Positions 37,318 to 46,771 of a stretch of DNA of 64,000 nt are shown piece after piece. The position numbers and the translations under genes are program-made. The notes beneath the pieces are model-generated. The model made no database searches. It was not told the DNA's origin and worked only from the letters and a program-made list of their open reading frames with translations. Each line of letters starts with the position of its first letter. Position 1 is the stretch's first letter. The stretch lies in the NCBI GenBank assembly GCA_963836355.1, contig CAWIJO010000002.1, positions 1 to 64,000 of the forward strand, given 5' to 3'. This stretch comes from Palsa-506 sp963836355 (lineage in GTDB: Bacteria; Actinomycetota; Actinomycetes; Streptosporangiales; Streptosporangiaceae).

Positions 37318-37911
37318 GTGCGAGCTGACATCGTCCCCGGCGGGACCTTCCCCGACTACTCACTGCCCGACCACACCGGCGCTGTCCGCACGCTCAGCGA
37401 ACTCCAAGGCCCAGATCCGCTGATCCTCACCCTCGCCCGCGGGCACTACTGCCCCAAAGAACATCAGCAGCACCTCGAACTGGCCGCCCATTACCCGAAG
37501 ATCGTGGTCGCCTACACCCAGGTCGTCACCATCGCCACCGACGAGCACCACACTCTGCAGGAGTTCCGCAACTCGGTCGGCGCCCCGTGGACCTTCCTGT
37601 CCGACCCCGGCCGGGTCATCCAGAAGGACCTCGACATCGCCGAGTACACCGACCCCGACAACGACCCGATGATCCCGCACACGCTCGTGCTCAAACCGGG
37701 ACTGGTCATTCACAGCATCTACAACGGCTACTGGTTCTGGGGGCGGCCCTCGTTCTACGACCTGTGGCGTGACCTGCGTGCGGCGACGACCGAGATCCGC
37801 CCGGACTGGGATCTGAGCACACCAGGGCTCCGCGAGGCCTGGACCGCGGGCGACTACTCGCATTTCCACGGATGGGACAGGCGCTCCGGCGAGCCGCTTG
37901 CCGCCATGTAG
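37318..37911 (+). CDS. Peroxiredoxin-like (AhpC/TSA) protein
   Basis: 197 residues from a GTG at 37318, eight bases after AGGAG. FPDYSLPDHTGAVRTLSELQ and LTLARGHYCPKEHQQHLEL place Cys45 at the peroxidatic position, although the usual Pro-X-X-X-Thr/Ser-X-X-Cys context is changed to ARGHYCPK. Thioredoxin-fold strands follow (VVAYTQVVTIATDEH, HTLVLKPGLVIHSIYNGYWF). Only one cysteine is near the active site, so a 1-Cys mechanism or a non-peroxidase role is possible. The start lies ten bases after the end of the previous relic. Confidence 0.8.
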   Translation: MRADIVPGGTFPDYSLPDHTGAVRTLSELQGPDPLILTLARGHYCPKEHQQHLELAAHYPKIVVAYTQVVTIATDEHHTLQEFRNSVGAPWTFLSDPGRVIQKDLDIAEYTDPDNDPMIPHTLVLKPGLVIHSIYNGYWFWGRPSFYDLWRDLRAATTEIRPDWDLSTPGLREAWTAGDYSHFHGWDRRSGEPLAAM

Positions 37912-37984
37912 ATCGGTCCCATGGACTCTCCCTGACATGCCCGGGCTGCCCGGCCACATCGGTCGAACGATGGTGGCCTGGCTA

Positions 37985-38273
37985 TGCGGGCGGCGCGGGT
38001 GCACGGTGTCGTGTGCTTCACCGGGATGCTGTCGAACAAGTGGACGGTGCACGATTTCTCCCCGATCGAGTACATCCCGCACGGCGTGCGCCGACTTCGT
38101 ACGGCGGTGACGCCAGTGATCTGCCTTCACCAGTGCTGCAGGGCTTCCTCGCCGCCGCCGCCGGGGACGCTGCCGTGCCAATCGACCAGGTCTACGACTT
38201 TGACCAGATCGCGCAGGCGCACTCCACGATGGAGGCGGCCCGCGCGAGCGAAAAGCTCGTAGTCACCACCTGA
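37985..38273 (+). pseudogene. Quinone-oxidoreductase/alcohol-dehydrogenase C-terminal fragment
   Basis: ARVHGVVCFTGMLSNKWTVH and DFSPIEYIPHGVR continue after a shift near 38095 as TSYGGDASDLPSPVLQGFLA and DFDQIAQAHSTMEAARASEK, ending KLVVTT. Only the last third of the MDR fold remains. Confidence 0.75.
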
Positions 38274-38526
38274 CCCGCCGTGCTGCAAGTCGTGGCGTGC
38301 GGAAACCCGCCGCCCCAGCTGATCTGCGCCCGCCCAAGGCTCTCAATTCAGTCACAACGCATCTGAAACAGTCACCACAACATGAGCAGGGGCTAACCTG
38401 ACCCAGTTATCAACCCTGTCCGCCAAAGCGGAGCAACCCCAGCGGGCCGTGGCACCAGGTAGTCCGGGGGGCGCGGATGCCGGGAAGGAAATCGGGCGGG
38501 GAGCGCCTTCGGCGAAGGGGGATCAG

Positions 38527-40189
38527 GTGATCCTGACCCGTATGGGTGGGCTGGGCGTCGCTGTGGCCGCGAGCCTGGCAACGATCGCAGCAATGCTCGC
38601 GCCAGCGGTAGCGCAAGCGTCTGCTTCGGGGGGCAGCCCGTCTCCCGCATTGACGCACTACACCGGCACACCGGGGGTTGCCCGGCTGGTGCCCAGGCAC
38701 AAGCAGGCCGTCGGCGCGCCGTCGGCGCCGCGGGTGGTCCCGAGAGGGGCTCGCCGCCTGCCGTCCGGCCACTTCTCGGCGGCGGAGGCGGTGCCCGGCG
38801 CGTCGGCGGCCGCGGCGGCGGCCGCGGCGGCGGCGGCCACGAGATTCTGCTTTGGTCAACTTCAACGGCGTCAGCAGCCGGGACAGCCAGTTCACCAACT
38901 TTGAGCAAACGTTCGAACCGCCGGACCAGGGGCTGTGCAAGGGCAACGGCTTCGTGCTCGAGCCGGTCAACTCCGCGTACCGCATCTACCGCACGAACGG
39001 GAACTCGCTGCGCGGGCCCTTCAACATCAACGACCTGTTCAACGTGGGCGGCAAGGAGTTCACCAGCGACCCGCGCTGCTGGTTCGATCCCATCACCCAG
39101 ACCTGGTTCGCGACCATCCTGTTCCTGAACGACTCGTCCACCGCGTCATCCCTGCTCATCGCCGTCCGGCCCAACTCCGACCCGCGGGGGCTGTGGAACG
39201 AGTACTCGATCGACACGACGGACCCGTCCGGGAACGGCTGCCCGTGCTTCGGTGACCAGCCGAGGATCGGGATCGACCAGACCAACCTGTACGTCACCGC
39301 TGACGAGTTCTCGATTCTCGGGCCGCAGTTCAACGGCGCGGAGATGTGGGCGATCGACAAGTCCGACCTGGTCAACGGCGTCGTGAGCCCGCACGTCGTG
39401 AACTTCCCCAACCTGACGACGGACACCGCGGCACCCCAGCCCGCCCTGTCCACGGGGAAGCCGAGCGCCGAGTACTTCCTCAGCTCGCTGGATTCCAGCG
39501 GCACCGGAGACAACCGCATTGGTGTCTGGGCCATGACCAATCGGGACCAGGTTGGCCTGGGTGGTATGCCGGACCTTTCCAGCGTTGTAATCCACTCCGA
39601 GGCATACGCCATCCCGCCGCCGGCTCCGCAGAAGGGTGCCAAGAGCAAGCTGGACTCCGGCGACGACCGGATGCAGCAGACCGAATTCGTCGGCGGCAAG
39701 GTCTGGGGTGAGCTGACGACGGCGGTGCAGCCGGCCGGCGACAGCTCAGTGCGCGCAGGTGGCGCCTGGTTCCAGGTGAAGCCGACGCTCGGCAGCGGCG
39801 GGATCGCTGGTGCGTCGATCGTCCGCCAGGGGTACATCGCCGCCGCTGGCAAGTACGAGCTGTACCCGGCCGTGCAGCCGGACGCGGCCGGCAATGCGGC
39901 GGTCGTCTTCACCCTGACCAACAGCGCGCGGTTCCCGAGCGCCGCCTATGCCACCCTGAAGGCCGGCGGCAGGAACTTCGGGTCGGCGGTCGTGGCGGCA
40001 GCGGGGGCCGGGCCGTACAACCGGGCCGCGGCGAACCCGCCGCGCTGGGGCGATTACTCGTTCGCGGTCCCGGACGGCACGTCGGACGCCGCGTGGCTCG
40101 CCACCGAATACATCCCGCCCAAGTCCAGCCAGACCACGACCGGGATCCGGAACTGGGGCACGCGCGTCATCAAGGTCCCGCTCGGCTGA
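38527..40189 (+). pseudogene. Large secreted protein, frameshifted in a poly-alanine tract
   Basis: A GTG at 38527 begins a signal peptide (VILTRMGGLGVAVAASLATI to QASA). Near 38815-38840 a GCG/GCC repeat coding for alanines shifts frame. The mature part then continues without interruption for about 445 residues: ALVNFNGVSSRDSQFTNFEQ, then SDPRCWFDPITQTWFATILF, SGNGCPCFGDQPRIGIDQTN and WGDYSFAVPDGTSDAAWLAT. The beta-rich, Asp-containing mature region resembles secreted actinomycete proteins with propeller-like folds, but I cannot name it. One indel in the repeat would restore a 550-residue exported protein. Its stop codon lies inside the shared terminator. Confidence 0.75.
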
Positions 40190-40238
40190 CGCGAGTGAGT
40201 CCCCGGAACCCCCGGTCCCGGGGACTCACTCGCGTCAG
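40186..40238. terminator. Bidirectional hairpin terminator containing both stop codons
   Basis: A perfect 21-base stem (40186-40206 with 40218-40238, beginning CTGACGCGAGTGAG) closes an 11-base loop. The secreted-protein stop (40187-40189) lies in the left arm and the convergent lipoprotein stop (40235-40237) in the right arm. Confidence 0.9.
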
Positions 40239-40654
40239 CGAATACCACTATCACAGTTGATGTTTGCGCGAACGGGTGCTGGTGATGTGACCGCGACGAG
40301 GACGTGCGGGCAGCGCGGGACGACCTGTCTCGTCAGGGCGACCAGCACATATCGGCCCTTCCCGAGCCTGAGGGAGTAGTGACCGTCGGCGCGGGTGCGA
40401 ATGCTCGCGGTCACCCCGGCGGGCAGCGACCGGGCCTCGACCCGGACCTCACCCAGCGGCCGGGGCTTGCATAGGCGGCTTGGCCGCTCGACGGGACATC
40501 CCGGACTGGCTTCGACCACGCCGGAGATTAGCGCGGTTGGGCCGGCGGGCTGAGCCGGGTGCGTTCCAGCCGGGCGAACGCCGCAAGAAGCGCTCACCAG
40601 GACAAGGGCGGCTGCGGGCAGCAACCTCCGGGCCTGCGGGTCAAACCATCGCAT
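40235..40654 (-). CDS. Secreted lipoprotein, carboxypeptidase-regulatory-like domain
   Basis: 139 residues from the ATG at 40654. RRLLPAAALVLVSASC is a lipoprotein signal peptide with lipobox SASC at about residues 21-24. The mature part has a beta-sandwich pattern: ALISGVVEASPGCP, EVRVEARSLPAGVTASIRTR, ADGHYSLRLGKGRYVLVA. This is common in secreted proteins carrying a carboxypeptidase-regulatory-like or SdrD-like domain. Four cysteines in the mature part probably form disulfides. It would be anchored to the outer face of the cell membrane. Function is unknown, and it shares a terminator with the opposite gene. Confidence 0.7.
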   Translation of the reverse strand: MRWFDPQARRLLPAAALVLVSASCGVRPAGTHPAQPAGPTALISGVVEASPGCPVERPSRLCKPRPLGEVRVEARSLPAGVTASIRTRADGHYSLRLGKGRYVLVALTRQVVPRCPHVLVAVTSPAPVRANINCDSGIR

Positions 40655-40662
40655 CGTGGTCG

Positions 40663-41034
40663 TCACGGCAACTTGGACGGTTCGCTGTGGCGATTGGTTC
40701 CCGCGCCGCAGCGGCCGGGTCGTCCTCGCGGCGGGTGCGAAAGTGAGTGGGTCAATGAGTCCAGCAGGAGGTGGCCGGCCCGGAAGTAGGTTGCGGTTGG
40801 CCGGACGCGCTGGCAAGGGATGAGTTCGAGGGCGGTCCTTGCGGGTGGCCAGGTCCAGCGGTCGATGTCCAGCCTCATGCGCAGCAGCGGGCGCAGCCGT
40901 CCCCCGGCCAGGCGGACCTCCATCCAGCAGGTACCCAGGTCGCGATCATGCTCAATCGGCCCCCGCACCAGGCTGTGACCGATGTGCAGCGCGCCGTTAT
41001 GCCTTGTGCGCTGCCAGCTTTCAAGTGCGGCCAC
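40663..41034 (-). CDS. Conserved hypothetical protein, possibly missing its start
   Basis: The frame reads VAALESWQRTRHNGALHIGH, then CWMEVRLAGGRLRPLLRMRL and ALELIPCQRVRPTATYFRAG. I recall this pattern from conserved actinomycete proteins of unknown function. Upstream in the same frame FRRIVDIPFETC also looks like family sequence, but no ATG, GTG or TTG precedes it before a stop, so the gene may be 5'-truncated. No signal or membrane segment is seen. Confidence 0.5.
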   Translation of the reverse strand: MAALESWQRTRHNGALHIGHSLVRGPIEHDRDLGTCWMEVRLAGGRLRPLLRMRLDIDRWTWPPARTALELIPCQRVRPTATYFRAGHLLLDSLTHSLSHPPRGRPGRCGAGTNRHSEPSKLP

Positions 41035-41316
41035 GCATGTCTCGAACGGGATGTCAACGATCCGCCGGAACGACAGCCAGACCTGAGCGGAGCAGGCGCC
41101 CGCGCTTATGCTGGCCCCACCGCCCGGTCGGGCCTGGCGAGGTCATCCATAGCCATGCCGCCAGCGATCTCGTGAACATCCAGCAAGAGCGGCACAGGCG
41201 GCTATCCTTCCGGTCGCCGGGTCTTTTCGACGACCGTAGCCCGATAGGGTCAGCGGATTAATCCGGGGGAAATGCCCGGCTTGGCGCTAGGGGCCTCCTA
41301 GGTTGGCGAGAGGGAC

Positions 41317-42903
41317 CTAGCTTGGCGCTGCGATTCCCATCCGGGCGGCCTCGCGGGCCGCCGCGGTCCGGGACGAGACGCCGATCTTGGACAGCACCGC
41401 GGAGACATGGTGCTGCACTGTCCGCTCGGAGATGAACAGCCGCCGGGAGATCTCCCGGTCGGGGAGGCCGTCGGCGACCAGCGCCAGGACCTGCTGCTCG
41501 CGGGCGGTCAGCCCGGCCGGGGCGGGCTTGCCTGAGCTCAGCCTCGTCCGTCGAGCCCAGCCGGGCCAGAGCCGCGTCGTAGGGCCGACCGAGCCGGTCC
41601 CATGCTGCTGCCGCGCCCAGCCAGTCCCCCGATATCTCCCGGGCGAATGGTTTCGGCAGGCTGATGAGTGCGACATCTGACGTTTGGAGCCGGGGCAGCC
41701 ATATGACCGGGGCTCCCAGCGTCCATGGATCAACGCGCCCGATGGCACTGTCATAAGCTGAACGGGCCTCCTGGGCCGCCAGGCCGCGCTGGCCCGAAAG
41801 CCATCTCAGCTCTGCCCGCGCCGCGCGCACCGGCGCGATCCACCGCGGCTCGGCCACTCCGTCGGCCAGGGCGAGTGCCTCGTCCAGCAGCTCCCACGCT
41901 CCGGATTCGCCGCGGCGGCCGCGGATCGTGCCCAGCACCCGCAGCGGGTTCAGCCGGTTCACTGGCGAGATGCGTTGACGGCCCAGCATCTGTGCGCAGA
42001 TGTCAGCCGCATCGTCCCACCGCCCCACGAGCATGAAGGTGTAAGCCCGCCAGCTCGTTAGGCATGTGCTGAAGACGCCGAGTTCGCGGCCCTCGCAGTA
42101 GGCCAGTCCTCGGCGTAGTACCGCTTCTCATCCTCGAACCGGTTCAGGCGTGTGACGATTTCATGCAGGGCGGAGTACGCCAGGCCGGCCTCCTCGTGCA
42201 GGTCCGCGTCTAGCGCGATCCGGAGCGCTCGCTCGACCGAGCGCATCCCATCCACGCGGCTTTTCAAAATCGCGGACCCGATGGCTGTCAGCGCGTGGCT
42301 TAGGGCACCCGCCTGATGCAGTCCTTCGCCGAGCTCACACGCTTTCTCACCAAGGTCGACAGCGTCGTCGCTTCGGCTCACCAGCATGTAGGAGGTGCTG
42401 AGGTTGGCGTAGGCCCAAGCCAGCTCCGGGCCGGGTGGCAGCGCCTCAAGGACCCGGACGGCTTCTCTGGCCGCCTGGCCGGATTCTTCCCCCCGGCACA
42501 GCCGCCACAGTGTCGTGCAGAGCCTTTGGAGGTCCTTTCCGGCGCTCAGGTCATCACCCAGCTCGCGTCGCAACTGGAGAGCAATGCGCAGCGCTCGTTC
42601 CGCCTCTTCCCACCGGTCGAGCAGCGAGTACTCGCCCGCGGCGCCCTCATGCAGTGCCGCCAGAGCTGGCCTGTCAAGAGTGTTGGCGAACCGCAGGGCC
42701 CGCTCGAACGGTGCCGCCGCCTCGCGATGGGCTCCCAGCGCGGACGACGCCGGGCAGCCCCGGGGCGTGCCGCAAAACGGCCTCCTCATCCCCGGCGCCC
42801 TCGGCGTGGTGGGCCAGCAGGACCGGACCGGCGTCTCAATGTCCTTCAACCGGTGAAAGCCCAGGTCACGGACTGACATCTTGGCGGGCAGCCGCGTTTG
42901 CAA
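41317..42903 (-). pseudogene. Adenylate-cyclase/LuxR hybrid regulator, broken
   Basis: Reading from 42903: the end of a class III cyclase domain (LPAKMSVRDLGFHRLKDIET), then frameshifted linker, TPR-like helices (ALLRFAN-type and GEYSLLDRWEEAERALRIAL), and a second TPR piece (42034 onward, FAREISGDWLGAAAAWDRLG). A further shift leads to a LuxR helix-turn-helix (LTAREQQVLALVADGLPDRE, FISERTVQHHVSAVLSKIG) ending at 41317. The ATPase Walker motifs are missing, so there is a deletion as well as at least three frameshifts. Confidence 0.75.
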
Positions 42904-43061
42904 CAGCAGTCGCGCTCCCGCCGCCTCCCTTCCTCGCAGCTGCCCTCACCCGTTCGACGAAACAACCCGCCGGAATGTGACACCGCCCCGCCATAGCCTG
43001 ACATTCCGGCCGGCTGTGCCGTCGCACTACTGAGAAGAACCCGCCATCCGTGGAGGAAACC

Positions 43062-43251
43062 ATGAACTCCGCCCCCGCGACCGTCGCGATCCCGGGCTAC
43101 CTGGCCGGCACCTGGAAGGCCGACCCGGGACCGTGCAGATCAGCCGACGCGACTTCGGCATCGACAACACATCCCGATAGACAGCGGTGGCGTCGCGGTC
43201 GGCGACAAGGTGTCGATCAACCTCGAGATCGAGGCCGTCCTCCAGAAGTGA
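43062..43251 (+). pseudogene. YceI-family protein with large internal deletion
   Basis: The start MNSAPATVAIPGYLAGTWKA follows GGAGGAAACC. It is joined out of frame to the C-terminal strands VQISRRDFGIDNTS and VGDKVSINLEIEAVLQK. About 100 central residues of the polyisoprenoid-binding lipocalin fold are gone. Confidence 0.8.
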
Positions 43252-43346
43252 CCCGACCCGGGCGGGCTGCCGCACACCGGCAGCCAAGGCCCCACCCTGA
43301 GCAGCGATAATCACCCGAATGTTCATGTCGACCGAGGAGAAGCCAC

Positions 43347-43781
43347 ATGTCAACAGCCCAGGCAACAGCCAACAAAGCGACGTTCAGCCGCTTCCATGAC
43401 GCCGTGAACACCGGCGATGCGGAGGTCATCTCGAAGACGATCGATGAGGTCGTCGAGCCAGACGTGCTGTTCCACGCGCCAGTGCCGACTGGCGTGACGG
43501 GGGCGCAGGCGCTCAGGCAAGTGTGGGCGGTGCTCCTTCGCGCGTTCCCCGACCTTCACGTTGCGGTCGAGGACTTGATCGCGGAGGGGGACAAGGTCGT
43601 CGCCAGGAACACGGTTACCGGGACCCACCAGGGCGAGTACAGGGGCCTCCCACCAACCGGCAAATCCGTCGCCTACAACGAGATCTTCGTCGTCCGCTTC
43701 GCCGGCAGCCGAATCGCCGAGATCTGGGGGGTCGTCGACGTCCTCTCACAGATGAAACAGCTCGGCATGATTCCGGCCTAG
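43347..43781 (+). CDS. SnoaL-like (ester cyclase) family protein
   Basis: 144 residues from the ATG at 43347 behind GGAGAAG. TANKATFSRFHDAVNTGDAE, then VTGAQALRQVWAVLLRAFPD, VAVEDLIAEGDKVVARNTVT and GTHQGEYRGLPPTGKSVAYN follow the NTF2-like cone fold of SnoaL/ester cyclase proteins. Some members close polyketide rings and many have unknown roles. No polyketide genes are nearby, so a detoxification or metabolic role is as likely. It precedes an oxidoreductase on the same strand by about 200 bases. Confidence 0.85.
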   Translation: MSTAQATANKATFSRFHDAVNTGDAEVISKTIDEVVEPDVLFHAPVPTGVTGAQALRQVWAVLLRAFPDLHVAVEDLIAEGDKVVARNTVTGTHQGEYRGLPPTGKSVAYNEIFVVRFAGSRIAEIWGVVDVLSQMKQLGMIPA

Positions 43782-43986
43782 CGAAGCCCCGTTCACCCGC
43801 CAAACTGCTGTCGGACAACATCCGTGAGCCACCCAGGTTCGCCGGTCACCTCGACTAGCCGGGCGCAAACAGAGACCACGATCGTCTTGCGTCGCCTTCG
43901 CTCTGTCATGACGTGGAAGTCCGCAGGCAGGTGAGATGCCGCCCCGGACACCAGAGCTGCAACAACATACGAAAGGAGGCGGGCCG

Positions 43987-44943
43987 ATGAAGGCCATCCG
44001 CATCCACGAACCAACAGGCATCAATGGGCTTGTCTACGAAGAGGCGCCCGATGCCACGCCCGGGCTCTGCGACGTGCTGGTCAAGGTCGCCGCGTGCGGC
44101 ATCACGCACAACGAGCTGGACTGGCCTATCTGGACCTGCCGGGCCGGTCATCAGCGGACCTCGATCATCCCCGGCCACGAGGTGTCGGGGGTCGTCGCCG
44201 CGCTGGGATACGGGACGGCCGGAATCGCCGTCGGCGACGAGGTGTTCGGGCTGACCGACCAATTCCGTGACGGGGCGGCCGCCGAGTACGTCGCCGTGGA
44301 GGCCCGTAACCTGGCCCCGAAGCCGCACACTGCCGACCACGTCCACGCTGCGGCGGTGCCGCGGGCCGGCCTGACGGCGTGGCAGGCCCTGTTCGACCAC
44401 GGAAGGCTGGCCAGCGGGCAGACGGTGGTCATCCACGGTTCGGGCGGCGCGGTCGGATCGACAGCGGTCCAGCTTGCCCGCTGGGCCGGCGCGCAGGTGA
44501 TCGGGACCGGGCGCAGCCAGGCCCGGCCGCTGGCCACCGAGCTGGGCGCCGACCGCTTCATCGCGCTGGACGCCGACCGCCTCGAGGACACGGCCGGCCA
44601 GGCCGACCTGGTATTGGACACGATCGGCGGCGAGGTGCTCGCCCGCTCGCCCGCCCTCCTCAGGCCCGGAGGAACGCTGGTCACGATCAAGGCCGCCGCG
44701 CAGCCACCCGCCAGCCGGGACGACATCAGCACGGTCGTCTTCGTCCAGGAGCCCAGCCGCGCTCAGCTGATCGAGCTCGCCCGCCTGGTCGATGAGGGGC
44801 ACCTGCGCCCCCAGGTCGGCGCGGTATACCCGCTGCCCGAAGCAGCCAAGGCATACAGCGCGAAAGCCGTCGGCGGCATCCCCGGCAGGATCGTCCTCCA
44901 GCCTGATCGACGAGCTGATCGCCATGATCGAGGGAGCGCGTAG
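43987..44943 (+). CDS. NADP-dependent quinone-oxidoreductase-like enzyme (MDR family)
   Basis: 318 residues from the ATG at 43987 behind AAAGGAGG. The catalytic-domain opening MKAIRIHEPTGINGLVYEEA, IPGHEVSGVVAALGYG and the nucleotide-binding VVIHGSGGAVGSTAVQLARW (GxGGxVG) are intact. The zinc ligands of alcohol dehydrogenases are absent, as in quinone reductases. The C-terminus ends IVLQPDRRADRHDRGSA, longer and more basic than usual after the expected GRIVL, probably altered by a nearby mutation. It probably reduces a quinone or enal with NADPH. Confidence 0.8.
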   Translation: MKAIRIHEPTGINGLVYEEAPDATPGLCDVLVKVAACGITHNELDWPIWTCRAGHQRTSIIPGHEVSGVVAALGYGTAGIAVGDEVFGLTDQFRDGAAAEYVAVEARNLAPKPHTADHVHAAAVPRAGLTAWQALFDHGRLASGQTVVIHGSGGAVGSTAVQLARWAGAQVIGTGRSQARPLATELGADRFIALDADRLEDTAGQADLVLDTIGGEVLARSPALLRPGGTLVTIKAAAQPPASRDDISTVVFVQEPSRAQLIELARLVDEGHLRPQVGAVYPLPEAAKAYSAKAVGGIPGRIVLQPDRRADRHDRGSA

Positions 44944-45279
44944 CCACCTGGGCCCATCGCGAGCCATACGCGCAGGCAGACCTGATCTACATCAGGGAAT
45001 CGTCGATTGTTCGCCGAGCAAGAGCTGCCGCGCTGGCGCGCGTACAGGGCACGAGGCGCCTTCATCAGCGCCCGGGCGATTGCCGGGAAGGTGTGACACC
45101 AAAGTTAGCCTGAACGTCGGCCATGCCGGATGTCCGCACATGCCGCTGAGTCTTTGGGTCTGCGCGGCTAGAGGGTCGCGTCGTTCTCGTGTCGCGGCTG
45201 GCGGGCTGCTCGATGGCTCCTCCGGCTGCGGCAGGGTGTCCGCGTGGCGGTGCGCGATCTTCCATTTTCATCCTAGCGG
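44944..45279. other. Intergenic stretch without recognised genes
   Basis: No start codon with ribosome-binding site and no known domain was found. Short open frames are GC-bias artefacts. Confidence 0.35.
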
Positions 45280-45430
45280 CGATAGACCTACGTCACCCGG
45301 AGCGAGTACTGCCGGAGCTCGCCGTCGACGCGGGCCCGCGTGTGCTCGTAGCCGACGGTGTAGGCCATGTCCCCGTTCACGTCGGCGGCGATGATCTCGT
45401 ATGAACACGAAATGCAATCTGAGAAGGCGC
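45280..45430 (-). pseudogene. SnoaL-like C-terminal fragment with a stop codon
   Basis: The frame CSYEIIAADVNGDMAYTVGY and EHTRARVDGELRQYSLRVT is followed by TAG and then VYRR, the usual continuation of this NTF2-like family (RVTHVYRR.DG.W). Only the middle of the fold is left. Confidence 0.55.
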
Positions 45431-45678
45431 TTTCCAGCTAAAGGTCTGCGTGGCCACCGGCGCGCGTCGCCCGCCGCGTAGCTCCCAAGCGTATGGAGCA
45501 CCAGGCCACAAGGTAGGTGAACCCGGCCCAGGCCAGCCGGGCCGTGGGGCGGTTTCTGCATCCGCGCTATCCGGCGTGCTGCCAGGCCAGTCAGGAGATC
45601 AGCTCGCTGGCGATGACGAATGTCCGAGGCTGGGTGCAGGCTGTCAGGAGGTGCCCGACGGAGGCAAGGTGAGACCCA

Positions 45679-46122
45679 GTGGCTGTCAGCTTCCAGCTGG
45701 TGATCGACTGTACGGACCCTGAGCGGCTTTCCCGCTTTTGGGCCGCAGCCCTGAGTTATGAGCTTGAGCCGCCTCCGTCCGACTTCGCCACATGGGATGA
45801 CTACTGGCGAGACGTCGGCGTGCCCGAGGAAGACCTGGGGCTCGGTGCAGACCGCATCGTCGATCCCGGCGGCGCGGGCCCACGGATCTGGTTCCAGGTG
45901 GTGCCTGAGCCCAAGACGGTCAAGAACCGCCTTCACCTGGATATCTTCGCCAGCGGCGGCCGGGCTGTTCCGATCGCTACCCGCAAGCAGCGAGTTGACG
46001 CCGAGGCGCGGCGGCTGGCCGACCTGGGCGCCACGGTGCTGAGGGTCTTGGAGGAGGAAGGGCTCGACCATTACGCGGTCGCGATGAACGATCCTGAGGG
46101 CAACGAGTTCGACATCAACTGA
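45679..46122 (+). CDS. VOC/glyoxalase-family protein
   Basis: 147 residues from GTG 45679. MAVSFQLVIDCTDPERLSRF and WAAALSYELEPPP form the first beta-alpha-beta unit. NRLHLDIFASGGRAVPIAT and AVAMNDPEGNEFDI give the expected metal-ligand strand (DPEGNEFD). Subgroup members are annotated as VOC proteins of unknown substrate. It lies 250 bases downstream of the SnoaL relic. Expression start is weakly supported by AAGGTGAG. Confidence 0.8.
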   Translation: MAVSFQLVIDCTDPERLSRFWAAALSYELEPPPSDFATWDDYWRDVGVPEEDLGLGADRIVDPGGAGPRIWFQVVPEPKTVKNRLHLDIFASGGRAVPIATRKQRVDAEARRLADLGATVLRVLEEEGLDHYAVAMNDPEGNEFDIN

Positions 46123-46259
46123 CGACCATCCCTGCCCGTCCAGCCAGCCCTCGATTGCGCCCGCATAAGTCCGAAGACCGAACCGCGCCCTTCTGCCGCG
46201 ACAGTGCCATCGTTGAACTCGGCTGCCGCGGCGGCCGAGGAATGGCTGTCTATCAGCCC

Positions 46260-46415
46260 GGGTCGTAGGCGTTTCCGCCGGATCCGGCGGAAATGACCTG
46301 ATAGCGGTGGCCCTGGCGGGAGAGGGTCATGACTTCTTCGCCGCCCCTGCGGTCCTCGGGAGCAGCGTGCTGCCAAGGCGCGCGTACCGTCGCTGAGCCG
46401 GATCTGGATCACTAG
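46260..46415 (-). pseudogene. Small conserved protein, frameshifted
   Basis: From a GTG, VIQIRLSDGTRALAARC runs until a one-base shift, then RRGGEEVMTLSRQGHRYQVI and SAGSGGNAYDPG to a stop. Small actinomycete proteins of this shape exist. The function is unknown. Confidence 0.45.
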
Positions 46416-46533
46416 GCCCGGCCTTCTCGGCATTTCTCATAGCCTTGAGGCCAGTCTCTCGATCCTGCCTCGTCCGACAAGCCGTCCGCAGAGGAACCGA
46501 GCGCACCCGCGACCGCGGTTGCGCTCGCCTTGT

Positions 46534-46669
46534 TCAAGCCCAGTCGGCGATAGCCTCATCTCCATCGCGAGCCTCACCCACCACGGCGCATCTGTCGGCT
46601 TCCAGCAGCGCCCGCGCCGGGCGACATAAACTCCTCGTGGTCATCGACGATCAGAACTGACACGCGCAC
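46534..46669 (-). pseudogene. Response-regulator receiver N-terminal fragment
   Basis: VRVSVLIVDDHEEF (phospho-acceptor acidic pair) continues after a frameshift as RALLEADRCAVVGEARDGDE and AIADWA, then stops. The rest of the receiver domain and the output domain are missing. Confidence 0.65.
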
Positions 46670-46771
46670 CCCACGATCGTCGCAGTCCGGCTCGCCAGCC
46701 GCATTGTGGCTCGCTCGGATTCCCAGCGTGAAGAGCCCGGACGACTCCAACGCAGCACCCGTTCGGCGAGG

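Noticed and set aside
43347..44943. SnoaL protein and oxidoreductase as part of a polyketide cluster
   Set aside because: No ketosynthase, acyl carrier or tailoring genes are nearby; the two families are common outside such clusters.
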